From the NCBI RefSeq assembly GCF_023554105.1, contig NZ_JAMJWE010000009.1, positions 62,001 through 126,000 on the forward strand: a stretch of DNA of 64,000 bases. Direction: 5' to 3'. Positions 19,384 through 28,081 of this stretch are shown here, piece after piece. A program made the translations under genes and the position numbers. Position 1 is the first letter of the stretch, and every line of letters begins with the position of its first letter. This DNA is from Brucella sp. 21LCYQ03. Its GTDB lineage: Bacteria; Pseudomonadota; Alphaproteobacteria; Rhizobiales; Rhizobiaceae. Under the pieces are notes generated by a model. The model searched no databases. It was not told where the DNA came from and saw only the letters and a program-made list of their open reading frames with translations.

Positions 19384-19638
19384 AAACGAATCCGTTAGCG
19401 CCCACCGTTTTTGCGAGGATTGTTGAACCGATTATCGTGCTTTTGGGGCCACAACAGCATGAGATCGTTCAATAACCACAACTACGCCGTTCCAATTCGC
19501 TAAAACAATTCAACGGTTTAAAAAATGTTTCAGTTTTACCACCGAAACGTGATCGCAGATTGCGTTGACTATTAACACTTCGTTAACCACAGTTTGTTGC
19601 AATCTGTTACATAGCGTTATCGGCAAGGTGGTTACGAA

Positions 19639-21534
19639 TTGAAGGCATTCCGGCAGACACAACAGCAATCCCTGAACACAGGGCATCGCACTGCCATGTC
19701 TCAAATGATGTCATTCTGGGGTCTGATGCGCGCCTATTGGGTGTCGGATCGCTGGAAAGAAGCCTGGGCTCTGACTGCTGCGATTTTCATATTCACTGCC
19801 TTTATCAGTAAGACGACAGTTTGGGTGGCAGAGGCCTCCGGCCATCTGATGAATTCCATCGTCAACGTAAAAAGCGCGCCGGTTCAGAATCCTTTAATGG
19901 CCATCGCGCTCAATGCTGGCGTGTTGATACTGCTTATGCTGGGCAAGGATGTGATCCTTGTTGGCTTCCGGCATCTTCTGTCCACCACCTTGCATCGCAA
20001 ATGGCGTAAGTGGCTCAATGACAGCTTTTCTGACGCAATGCTTGATCGAAACCACACGCATTTTCATCTCCAGCAAGGCAAAGGTTCGAACCTTCCCGAC
20101 AATGTAGACCAGCGCTTGCAGGAATCCATCAAGGGCATGACGGGTGGTGCCATCGGCCTTGTTATGGGCATTGTCGGTGTTGTGCTCTCAGCATTCTTTA
20201 TCGGCCAGAAACTGCTCGAAATCTCAACCGAAGTCAGCGGCCTTGAGTTTCTCGGCTCTTATGGCGGAGCTGTTTTGGCGTTCGCTGCGATTGTTCTCTA
20301 TGTGCCTATCGGCACGTTCATTGCGATTAAGATTGGTCGCAAGCTGGAACAGCTCAATCTCGGCATGCAAAAAGCGGAAGGCTCTTATCGTGGCGAATGG
20401 ACAACGCTTCTACGCCGCAGTTTCCAGATTTCTGCATCAGACGGCGAAAGGGTTCAACGTTCGGTCAATAGACGCCTTTACAAAGATGTCGACGGAACAT
20501 GGAACCGCCTTAACCGCTTCGATGCCGCCTATCTCGCATTCTCGCAAGCCTATGGCTTCCTGTCCAACCGTATCATCGCCTATATACCGGGCATCGTGCC
20601 CTATATGAGCGGTGCTGTCAGTTTCCGCAATTACGTGACAGGCGCTGAACTGGTCGCCGCCATGATCAATGATTGCTCATGGTTTATTCAGGTTATGCCT
20701 GCAATCGCAAATCTGCGTGCGAATGCGGGTCGTGTCATGGGGCTGGCACAGTCAATAGAAGCTGTTCAGGAACCGGGCGCATTCTATGCCCGGTCCGGCG
20801 TCAATCGCTTTAGCTTTGCAACACAGCACCAGCGTTTTGGTCTTTCAGTGCGCAATCTTGCCCTCATGCAAGGCCCGGACACGGAAACACCGTTTCTGCG
20901 CTCTGGCGTGATCAATATCCGGGCGGGCGACTGGGTCTATATGCGTGGTGAATCCGGTTCCGGCAAAACATCTTTCATCAAAGCGCTAAATGGTCTCTGG
21001 GCTTACGGGGCTGGTGAAATTATCTATCCTGAGTGTCAGAAAACCATTTACACGCCACAGGAAGCCAAATTTCCGAACGTGTCATTAAAGCAGCTCATCT
21101 GCCTTCCTGAAGCTGAGAGCGAGTTCAATGATCTTAGGGTCGCTTCCGTCTTGCATGAGGCAGGACTTGGCGAGTTTATTCTACGGATGAATGACGAGAA
21201 TGCTGACGGCTCAGCATGGGACATGGTGCTTTCAGGTGGCCAGAAGCAGAAAATCATGCTGGCGCGCCTCTTGCTGCACAAGCCGTCGGTTATCTTTCTC
21301 GATGAAGCAACGGGCGCCCTCGATCCTGCATCAAAACTGCGCTTCCACACCGCGCTCAAAACACATTGCTCGAAAGCAATCGTCATCTCGATCATGCATG
21401 AAGAAAAGCTGCCAACGCTCGAAACCGGCGAAAGCGTCTATTCCCATGTTCTCGAGATACAAAATGGTTATGTTTCGCTGAAGCCTGCTGATACAGCATA
21501 TGAACCGCAAGCAGCACTGATAGCGGCGGAATAG
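19639..21534 (+). CDS. ABC transporter, SbmA/BacA-like membrane domain fused to ATPase (ExsE/YddA-like)
   Basis: A 631-residue half-transporter with an SbmA/BacA-type membrane domain (about residues 25-400) and a C-terminal nucleotide-binding domain. RKWRKWLNDSF and NVDQRLQESIKGMT are typical of the SbmA_BacA fold. Walker A is GESGSGKTS, the signature motif LSGGQKQKI, and Walker B VIFLDEATGAL with Glu present, so the ATPase should be active. Homodimers of such proteins act in the inner membrane; BacA relatives import peptides or move very-long-chain fatty acids. I use TTG 19639 (AAGGTGG eight bases upstream); ATG 19696 is possible. No partner genes adjoin it. Confidence 0.85.
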   Translation: MKAFRQTQQQSLNTGHRTAMSQMMSFWGLMRAYWVSDRWKEAWALTAAIFIFTAFISKTTVWVAEASGHLMNSIVNVKSAPVQNPLMAIALNAGVLILLMLGKDVILVGFRHLLSTTLHRKWRKWLNDSFSDAMLDRNHTHFHLQQGKGSNLPDNVDQRLQESIKGMTGGAIGLVMGIVGVVLSAFFIGQKLLEISTEVSGLEFLGSYGGAVLAFAAIVLYVPIGTFIAIKIGRKLEQLNLGMQKAEGSYRGEWTTLLRRSFQISASDGERVQRSVNRRLYKDVDGTWNRLNRFDAAYLAFSQAYGFLSNRIIAYIPGIVPYMSGAVSFRNYVTGAELVAAMINDCSWFIQVMPAIANLRANAGRVMGLAQSIEAVQEPGAFYARSGVNRFSFATQHQRFGLSVRNLALMQGPDTETPFLRSGVINIRAGDWVYMRGESGSGKTSFIKALNGLWAYGAGEIIYPECQKTIYTPQEAKFPNVSLKQLICLPEAESEFNDLRVASVLHEAGLGEFILRMNDENADGSAWDMVLSGGQKQKIMLARLLLHKPSVIFLDEATGALDPASKLRFHTALKTHCSKAIVISIMHEEKLPTLETGESVYSHVLEIQNGYVSLKPADTAYEPQAALIAAE

Positions 21535-21672
21535 ACCCGCTCATCACGCCATAAATATACCCCAAAATAGCTGCCTATTAAAATGATAGCTACTTTCAGC
21601 TCGCTCTATAAATTGTAACATACTCAACACACTGTTTTCCGAATCCAGCCGATTTCTCTGACGGATAATTCA

Positions 21673-22716
21673 ATGACCTATATTCCTGATACTCGCCGAT
21701 ACGATTCCGCAACCTTTCGCCGTGTCGGCAAGAGGGGGTTGAAATTACCTCCTATTTCTCTTGGTCTGTGGCACAATTTCGGTGATACAACGACGCTCGA
21801 TCGGCAGCGCGAAATTCTGTTTAAGGCGTTCGATCTCGGCATCACTCATTTTGATCTCGCCAATAATTACGGACCACCTGCGGGTTCTGCTGAAATCAAT
21901 TTCGGACAAATTCTGAAACATGAGCTTGCGGCCTATCGCGATGAGCTGATCATTTCAACCAAAGCGGGCTGGGATATGTGGCCGGGGCCATATGGCGCGG
22001 GCGGCGGCTCACGCAAAGCGCTGCTTGCAAGCCTTGATCAGAGCCTCAAGCGCCTTGGCGTTGACTATGTAGACATCTTCTATTCACACCGCTTTGACGC
22101 GAATACACCGCTTGAGGAAACAGCCGATGCATTGGCATCCGCCGTTCGTCAGGGCAAAGCGCTTTATGTCGGCATATCATCCTATTCCGGCAATAAGACT
22201 CGCGAAATCGCGAAACTACTTGAAGAGCGTCAGGTGCCGTTGCTGATCAATCAGCCGTCTTACAATCTGTTTAATCGCTGGATTGAAAAAGATCTGCTGG
22301 CCGCAAGTGATGAAGTCGGATCCGGCATCATTGCTTTCACACCGCTGGCGCAGGGCTTGCTAACCAACAAATATCTCAACGGCGTGCCAGAAGATTCGCG
22401 CGTCAATCGTCCGGGTGGTCATTTCCTGCATCAGGAACATCTTGCACCAGAAAACATCGAACGCGCCAAAGCTTTGAACGAGATTGCAAAGCGTCGCGGA
22501 CAATCGCTGGCACAGCTCGCTCTTGCGTGGGTGTTACGCGATCAACGCGTTACTTCTGCACTGATTGGTGCAAGCTCCGCAAAGCAGGTTGAAGAGAACG
22601 TTGCAGCACTCAACAACCTTGCATTCACTGCGGAAGAACTCACCGAAATTGATCGCTATGCGGTGGAAGGTGGCGTCAACCTTTGGGAAAAACCATCTCA
22701 CGACGAAGCGGTTTAA
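21673..22716 (+). CDS. Aldo/keto reductase, YghZ-like (L-glyceraldehyde 3-phosphate reductase type)
   Basis: An NADPH-dependent TIM-barrel reductase of 347 residues. The catalytic tetrad is recognisable: Asp in FDLANNYG with Tyr, Lys in ISTKAGWD and His in FYSHRFD. The opening YDSATFRRVGKRGLKLPPIS and GPYGAGGGSRKALLASLDQS match the YghZ/MgrA subgroup, which detoxifies L-glyceraldehyde 3-phosphate and methylglyoxal in E. coli. The C-terminal cofactor segment (LIGASSAKQVEENVAAL) is present. It appears monocistronic and is followed by a very strong bidirectional terminator. The physiological substrate here is inferred from subgroup resemblance only. Confidence 0.9.
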   Translation: MTYIPDTRRYDSATFRRVGKRGLKLPPISLGLWHNFGDTTTLDRQREILFKAFDLGITHFDLANNYGPPAGSAEINFGQILKHELAAYRDELIISTKAGWDMWPGPYGAGGGSRKALLASLDQSLKRLGVDYVDIFYSHRFDANTPLEETADALASAVRQGKALYVGISSYSGNKTREIAKLLEERQVPLLINQPSYNLFNRWIEKDLLAASDEVGSGIIAFTPLAQGLLTNKYLNGVPEDSRVNRPGGHFLHQEHLAPENIERAKALNEIAKRRGQSLAQLALAWVLRDQRVTSALIGASSAKQVEENVAALNNLAFTAEELTEIDRYAVEGGVNLWEKPSHDEAV

Positions 22717-22743
22717 ACAACGCTTCTACACCCTTCTTCGATG

Positions 22744-22780
22744 ATAAAGCCCGAATGCAGATCCTGCATTCGGGCTTTAT
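22744..22780. terminator. Bidirectional intrinsic terminator
   Basis: Perfect 17-bp arms ATAAAGCCCGAATGCAG and its complement (22744-22760, 22764-22780) surround a three-base loop. It ends directly at the ngg stop codon and serves both the aldo/keto reductase (plus) and ngg (minus). Confidence 0.95.
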
Positions 22781-24604
22781 TTATAGCGCTATCGTGGTTC
22801 CCAATTGCGGGAACATGCACTCGACAAAACGTGTCGCAGTTGGCTGCGGTTCATGATTGGCAAGTCCTGGACGCTCATTGGCTTCAATGAAAACATAGTC
22901 CGGTGTTTCAGGCGATTTCACCATGAAATCAATGCCGACCACCGGAATGCCAACGGCAATTGCTGCTTTGCAGGCAGCATCGACCAACGTTGGATGCACT
23001 GTGGCCGTGACGTCATGAATTGTCCCGCCGGTATGAAGGTTCGCAGCCTTACGCACTGTGATCTCACAACGGTCGTCAAGCACATCGTCAAGTGTCAGGC
23101 TTTGTTGTTCAAGGCAGCGTTTTGTTTCGGCATCAATTGGGATGCGGCTTTCGCCGCCTGTTGCAGCCATACGACGGCGTGACTGAACTTCGATCAGGCG
23201 TCGGATGGTTGATTTGCCGTCACCTATCACCCGTGGCGGACGGCGAACAGCAGCAGCAACCAGCTTGTAATCAATAATAACCAGTCGCAGATCTTCGCCT
23301 TCAAAGCAGGCCTCAAGCAGTACCTGATTGCAGACTTCGCGCGCTTGTTTAATGGCTGAGCGCAGGTCTTTCATCGTGGTGATACCCACTGAAATCCCGC
23401 GACCCTGTTCACCACGTGCGGGTTTTACGACCAGCTTCTGATGTTTGGCAAGAAAGGCTTCCAGCGTTTTATCATCTGCATCTGCCGCGATTTGCTCAGG
23501 CACGCTTAAACCGGCTTTTGCCACAGTGCGGCGAGTGACGGCCTTGTCATCGCAGATCGACATGGCCACACCGGATGTCATTTCGGACAGGCTTTCGCGG
23601 CAATGGATAGAGCGTCCGCCATGCGAGAGACGGAAGAAGCCGCCTTCCGCATCAGTAATGTCCACATGTACGCCACGGCGCAATGCTTCATCGACAATGA
23701 TGCGCGCATAAGGATTAAGCGCATCAAGGGAGTTGATTGGCTGGGCGAAAAACCTCTCATTAATCGCGTTTTTGCGTTTGATCGCAAAAAGCGGAACGCG
23801 GCGAAATTTCAGCTTTTCATAAAGCCGGATTGCGTTGTTGTTGTCATAGAGCACCGAGAGATCAACATGATTTAAACCACGCGCCTGAAAATGCTCGGCA
23901 AGCTTGCGCACGAGCTTTTCTCCAATGCCCGGCTGACGTGCCTGCGGATGTACCGCAAGGCACCAGAGCGAGCCGCCCTGAGCAGGGTCATTGAACAGGC
24001 GCTGGTGATTGATGCCGGTAACTGTGCCGACAATGTCGCCCGTCGCATCATCTTGGGCCACGAAATAGGTGACAGCGCGGTTATCGCGTTCGCAGGAAAA
24101 GAAGTCCGCGCGCAACTGAACCATACCACAGGCGGCATAGACGGCATTGATACCGTCGGCATCGATCTCAGATATAGCACGGCGAATGGTGATGCCGCGC
24201 GTGCTGCGGTTACTTGCCCGATAGTTGGAAAGCTCCAGCCGATAGGTGTGCGACGGATCGAGGAAGATTTCCTGTGGTGCAAGCGACAGCAGCACATGCG
24301 GATCACTAACATAAAACAGAATATCGCGGCTTAGCGGCGCTTCTGCGCGCAACGCTTCAATGATCGCTTCGTTGCTTTCAAAAGTCTGAGCGAAAAGCAG
24401 GCGCCCCCAACCGCAATCAAGTACTGTATTGCGGTTTGCGTCGCGTTCGTCCTGCTGCGTCTGACCGGGCAGGTGTTCCTGATAAAAGCCAGCGCTTTCG
24501 GGTGTGCGCAGCCGTGTCAACCGGTGCGAGAACGCGTTTCTGCCCCTTGCTTTTTGCCGCGTCATTTCAATCCCACCTGTCTTTTTCATCTCAGGTTTAC
24601 TCAT
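22781..24604 (-). CDS. ngg: N-acetylglutaminylglutamine synthetase (GNAT plus ATP-grasp)
   Basis: Makes the N-acetylated glutamine dipeptide that AsnO amidates to NAGGN, a compatible solute used by rhizobia under osmotic stress. An N-terminal acetyltransferase domain (GNAT; LWCLAVHPQARQPGIGEKLV is the acetyl-CoA loop, around residue 210) is fused to a C-terminal ATP-grasp ligase with VVKPARGEQGRGISV, RVIGDGKSTIRRL and FIEANERPGLANHEP. The frame is open far upstream inside asnO. I place the start at ATG 24604, one base after the asnO stop, but ATG 24565 behind AGGTGGG is an equally good candidate. The two-gene order asnO-ngg is the known osmolyte operon, and the domain fusion is diagnostic. 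Confidence 0.9.
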   Translation of the reverse strand: MSKPEMKKTGGIEMTRQKARGRNAFSHRLTRLRTPESAGFYQEHLPGQTQQDERDANRNTVLDCGWGRLLFAQTFESNEAIIEALRAEAPLSRDILFYVSDPHVLLSLAPQEIFLDPSHTYRLELSNYRASNRSTRGITIRRAISEIDADGINAVYAACGMVQLRADFFSCERDNRAVTYFVAQDDATGDIVGTVTGINHQRLFNDPAQGGSLWCLAVHPQARQPGIGEKLVRKLAEHFQARGLNHVDLSVLYDNNNAIRLYEKLKFRRVPLFAIKRKNAINERFFAQPINSLDALNPYARIIVDEALRRGVHVDITDAEGGFFRLSHGGRSIHCRESLSEMTSGVAMSICDDKAVTRRTVAKAGLSVPEQIAADADDKTLEAFLAKHQKLVVKPARGEQGRGISVGITTMKDLRSAIKQAREVCNQVLLEACFEGEDLRLVIIDYKLVAAAVRRPPRVIGDGKSTIRRLIEVQSRRRMAATGGESRIPIDAETKRCLEQQSLTLDDVLDDRCEITVRKAANLHTGGTIHDVTATVHPTLVDAACKAAIAVGIPVVGIDFMVKSPETPDYVFIEANERPGLANHEPQPTATRFVECMFPQLGTTIAL

Positions 24605-24605
24605 C

Positions 24606-26384
24606 TCAGGCCGCCTCTTGTGTCTGAAGCCACATTTCAAGCAGTCCGGCCTGCCAAAGCTCCGATCCACGCAGAGGCGTGATATGGTCAGAAGGGTTGG
24701 CAAACAAGCGGTCGAGATAGTCGCGCTGGAAAAGTCCGCGTTCGCGCGCCTGTTGCGATGATAGCGCATCGCGCAGCATATCCAGATAGGGACCAGCAAT
24801 ATATTTGAGCTGCGGCACCGGGAAATAGCCCTTCTTACGGTCGATTACCTCGCTTGGTATAACCTTGCGGGCCACATCCTTCAGAATGCCCTTGCCGCCA
24901 TCACGCAGCTTTTCTTCAGGTGGCATACGCGCGGCCAGTTCTACCAGTTCATGATCGAGAAACGGCACACGGGCTTCCAGTCCCCAGGCCATCGTCATGT
25001 TATCGACGCGTTTAACCGGATCATCCACCAGCATGATATTGCTGTCGAGACGAAGTGCCGCGTCAACTGGGGTATCTGCTCCATCGCGCAGCAGATGCTC
25101 GGCAATCAGTTCGCGGCTGTAATCGCGTTCCGGCATCCATTCGGATGAAAGCTGGGTGGCGAGCACATCATGCGAGCGGTCGCAGAACGCTTTCGCATAA
25201 TCGCTGACTACATCTTTAGAGCCGACCAGCGGCGGATACCAGTGATAGCCCGCAAAGACCTCGTCGGCACCCTGACCGGATTGCACGACCTTGATATGCT
25301 TTGAAACTTCCTTCGATAGCAGATAAAAGCCAACATTGTCATAAGAAACCATCGGCTCAGACATGGCGGCAATCGTACCGGGAAGCGCATCCATCAGATC
25401 GGATGACGGTACGAAAATCTTATGATGATCGGTGCCGAAATGCTTAGCAATCAGGTCGGAATAGACAAACTCGTCGCCCTTTTCGCCATTGGCCTCTTCA
25501 AAGCCGACGGAGAAACTCATGAGGCCAGTTTGTCCGGCTTCGGCAAGAAGACCAACAATCAGGCTTGAATCCACCCCACCCGAAAGCAAAACACCAACCG
25601 GCACGTCAGAAATCATGCGTCGTTTGACGGCAACGCGCAGCATATCAAGAAGTTGCTCCTGCCAATCTTCACGGCTCATAGCGCGGTCACCAGCCAGACG
25701 GCTATGTGGCGGTTGCCAATAGATGCGATCACGAAATTCGCCATTCGCTTGATAAACGCGGATGGTAGCTGCTGGCAGTTTGCGCACGCCATTGTATATG
25801 GTGCGCGGAGCTGGAACCACGGCATGAAAGCTCATATAATTATGCAGTGCCGCGCGGTCGATTGAGGTATCGACACCGCCAGCCTTCACAAGGGCAGGCA
25901 GCGACGAGGCAAATCGCAGCGCGCCGTTGACCTCCGCCAGATAAAGCGGCTTGATGCCAAAACGGTCGCGAGCAAAAATCACACGCCCGGTATCGCGTTC
26001 ATGGATGGCGAAGGCAAACATGCCATAAAAGCGGGAAACGCATTCCTCACCCCAGGCGTGCCATGCTTTGATGATGACTTCCGTGTCACCGTCGGAAAAG
26101 AAGCGGTAGCCCTTGGCTTCCAGTTCGGCGCGCAATTCGCGGAAATTATAAATGCAGCCGTTGAAGACAACGCTGATGCCGAGGTCTGCGTCAATCATCG
26201 GTTGCTGTGACTTTTCCGACAGATCGAGAATTCTCAATCGCCGGTGTCCAAAGCCGACATTGCCACGCACAACGATGCCAGAAGCGTCTGGCCCTCTGGG
26301 GGCAAGAATGTCTGCCATTTTCGAGATTGCCGAAACCGACGGTGTCGCACCGTCGAACCTGACTTCTCCGCAAATTCCACACAT
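24606..26384 (-). CDS. asnO: N-acetylglutaminylglutamine amidotransferase (asparagine synthetase-like)
   Basis: An AsnB-type glutamine amidotransferase that converts the N-acetylglutaminylglutamine backbone to its amide, completing NAGGN. The first residues MCGICGEVRFDG put the nucleophile at Cys2 of the glutaminase domain, which fixes the start at ATG 26384 although the frame runs 33 bp further upstream. The synthetase half has the pyrophosphate loop VLLSGGVDSSLI, SGQGADEVFAGYHWYP and RVDNMTMAWGLEARVPFLDHE. It stands at the head of asnO-ngg, 119 bp after the GntR regulator gene, with a GntR-like palindrome overlapping its ribosome-binding region. Confidence 0.92.
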   Translation of the reverse strand: MCGICGEVRFDGATPSVSAISKMADILAPRGPDASGIVVRGNVGFGHRRLRILDLSEKSQQPMIDADLGISVVFNGCIYNFRELRAELEAKGYRFFSDGDTEVIIKAWHAWGEECVSRFYGMFAFAIHERDTGRVIFARDRFGIKPLYLAEVNGALRFASSLPALVKAGGVDTSIDRAALHNYMSFHAVVPAPRTIYNGVRKLPAATIRVYQANGEFRDRIYWQPPHSRLAGDRAMSREDWQEQLLDMLRVAVKRRMISDVPVGVLLSGGVDSSLIVGLLAEAGQTGLMSFSVGFEEANGEKGDEFVYSDLIAKHFGTDHHKIFVPSSDLMDALPGTIAAMSEPMVSYDNVGFYLLSKEVSKHIKVVQSGQGADEVFAGYHWYPPLVGSKDVVSDYAKAFCDRSHDVLATQLSSEWMPERDYSRELIAEHLLRDGADTPVDAALRLDSNIMLVDDPVKRVDNMTMAWGLEARVPFLDHELVELAARMPPEEKLRDGGKGILKDVARKVIPSEVIDRKKGYFPVPQLKYIAGPYLDMLRDALSSQQARERGLFQRDYLDRLFANPSDHITPLRGSELWQAGLLEMWLQTQEAA

Positions 26385-26402
26385 AAAAAGGGTCAAAACC
26401 TC

Positions 26403-26423
26403 CATTGTAATATACAAACAATG
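26403..26423. promoter_or_regulatory. Candidate GntR-type operator in front of asnO
   Basis: CATTGT-N9-ACAATG is symmetric, and its inner 13 bases TTGTAATATACAA form a palindrome around ATA. The GT...AC arrangement fits FadR-type GntR operators. It overlaps the leader just before the asnO start (26384). A GC-rich imperfect hairpin follows at 26423-26455. Confidence 0.55.
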
Positions 26424-26503
26424 AGGCCGTCGCGTGAGTTTTGGCGGCGGCCTGCATAGTTGCTAATGCATGCGCGCCGGTATGGTTCCGAAATTTCTGA
26501 TTT

Positions 26504-27277
26504 TTATGCGATTGGTACTTTTTTCAGTTCGTTTTCTTTGGAAAGCATGTATTTTTCGGCGGAAATCATATGTTCCAGCGCGATTTTGCGTGCATCTTCC
26601 GCCCTGTTTTCCATCAGAGCTGTCAGAAGGCGATATTGAAAAAGCAGGCCTTCTTCGCGGGATGCGGGTGTCGGATCGGCATAGATCGCGCGGGCAACAG
26701 GCATGTTACGCAGCAGATTATGCGTTAGACCACACATGAAGCCCAGGAGCCGGTCCGGGCAGAGTTGTGCGAGCTGTGTATGAAAATCCAGCTCTGCCAC
26801 ACGCTGTTGAAACTGGTCGTCCAGATTGGTCGGAGGGCGGTCGTAAAACCGCATTGTGCTCTCCAGTTTCGTAAGATCTTCATTGCTCAATCTGCCGGCA
26901 AGTGAGGCAGCGATCTCAGGCTCCAGCAGCTTGCGTAGGGAATAGATTTCCTGCAGGCTTGGCTGGTCGAAGAAGAAATAATTGCCGAGCATTTCCATCG
27001 CATGTTGCGCAGATGGTTCAGCAACGAAAACACCGCCACCGGGACCGGTGCGGGTGAAGAGCAGGCCCTGGGTTTCGAGCGCCTTCATCGCCTCGCGCAC
27101 AGTGCCCTTGGCCGCCTTGAACTGGTCGATCAGGTCTTTTTCCTGCGGCAGCCGATCACCGGGTTTGAGATGGTCTGTCTGGATCACGTCTTTGATACGG
27201 TCAGCAATGACCTCAGGCCGTCGCTTTGATTTGGTCAGCGAAGCATTGTCCGATTTGCTGCGGCTGTTCCTGGCCAT
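26504..27277 (-). CDS. GntR-family (FadR/FCD-type) regulator of the NAGGN island
   Basis: A 257-residue repressor-type protein with an N-terminal winged helix (VIADRIKDVIQTDHLKPGDR, then AAKGTVREAMKALETQGLL) and a C-terminal all-helical FCD ligand domain (residues about 110-240) with the Asp/His positions expected for metal or carboxylate binding. It lies six bases after the last transporter gene and 119 bp before asnO, in the same direction, so it should respond to an NAGGN-related or osmotic signal and act on the palindrome at 26403-26423. The ligand is unknown; the regulatory target is inference from position. Confidence 0.85.
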   Translation of the reverse strand: MARNSRSKSDNASLTKSKRRPEVIADRIKDVIQTDHLKPGDRLPQEKDLIDQFKAAKGTVREAMKALETQGLLFTRTGPGGGVFVAEPSAQHAMEMLGNYFFFDQPSLQEIYSLRKLLEPEIAASLAGRLSNEDLTKLESTMRFYDRPPTNLDDQFQQRVAELDFHTQLAQLCPDRLLGFMCGLTHNLLRNMPVARAIYADPTPASREEGLLFQYRLLTALMENRAEDARKIALEHMISAEKYMLSKENELKKVPIA

Positions 27278-27283
27278 ACCTTG

Positions 27284-28081
27284 CTACTCTCTTTTCATAC
27301 GCGGCGCGCTGTCTATCAACTGACGTGTATAGGCATGTTGTGGCTTCGCAAAAAGGTCCTCGGCGGTCGCTTCCTCGACGATTTCCCCATAATACATGAC
27401 GGCAACGCGGTCGCTGATGGCTTCCACCACCGCAAGATCATGGCTGATGAATAGATAGGACAGGCCAAACTGCTGTTTAAGCTCATCGAGCAGCAGCAGC
27501 ACTTGCGCCTGAACGGAGACATCGAGCGCACTTACCGGCTCATCCAGCACGATGATTTCGGCATTTGCCGCAAGTGTGCGGGCAATGGCGATACGCTGGG
27601 CCTGCCCGCCGGAAAACTCATGCGGATAGCGCAGAAGAGTATCTTTTGGCATCTGCACGGCATCGAGCAGTTCTTCCATCCGCGTCTCACGCTTTTGACT
27701 ATCAAGTTCACCGAGTAGTTTCAGGGGTGTTTCCAGTATCTGCCAAATGGTCTTGCGCGGATTAAGCGACGCAACAGGGTCCTGAAACACATATTGGATC
27801 ACTTTGCCAAAAGCTCGCGGACCAGAGCGGCGAAGTGCGCTGGCATCCTGTCCGGCGATTTTCATCGTGCCGTCGCTCGGCTCTGTCAGCCCCACCAGCA
27901 TTCGCGCCAGAGTGCTTTTTCCCGAGCCGCTTTCGCCTACGATTGCCAGTGTTTCACCGCGCGCGAGCTTGAGCGACACAGACTTGACCGCTTCAACAGC
28001 ATGGCTCTGTTTGCCGAAAAATGTGCGTCCGCCGCCAAAGGTTTTGCTCAGATTCTGGACACTGATTGCAGCCTGGCTCAT
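27284..28081 (-). CDS. Peptide-type ABC transporter ATPase (DppF/OppF-like)
   Basis: The second ATPase of a Dpp/Opp-type importer, 265 residues. It has Walker A GESGSGKST, a Q-loop in YVFQDPVASLNPR, signature FSGGQAQRI, Walker B IIVLDEPVSALD and an H-loop SHDLAV. The start overlaps the preceding gene by four bases (ATGA), so translation is coupled. It is shorter than many DppF proteins because the C-terminal oligopeptide extension is trimmed after DSAPRMKRE. Placement between the transporter genes and asnO-ngg suggests handling of NAGGN or its breakdown peptides. Confidence 0.9.
   Translation of the reverse strand: MSQAAISVQNLSKTFGGGRTFFGKQSHAVEAVKSVSLKLARGETLAIVGESGSGKSTLARMLVGLTEPSDGTMKIAGQDASALRRSGPRAFGKVIQYVFQDPVASLNPRKTIWQILETPLKLLGELDSQKRETRMEELLDAVQMPKDTLLRYPHEFSGGQAQRIAIARTLAANAEIIVLDEPVSALDVSVQAQVLLLLDELKQQFGLSYLFISHDLAVVEAISDRVAVMYYGEIVEEATAEDLFAKPQHAYTRQLIDSAPRMKRE

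Noticed and set aside
24605-24799. 65-residue upstream extension of ngg into asnO
   Set aside because: It lies wholly inside the asnO coding region in another frame and has a Cys/Arg-rich shadow composition.
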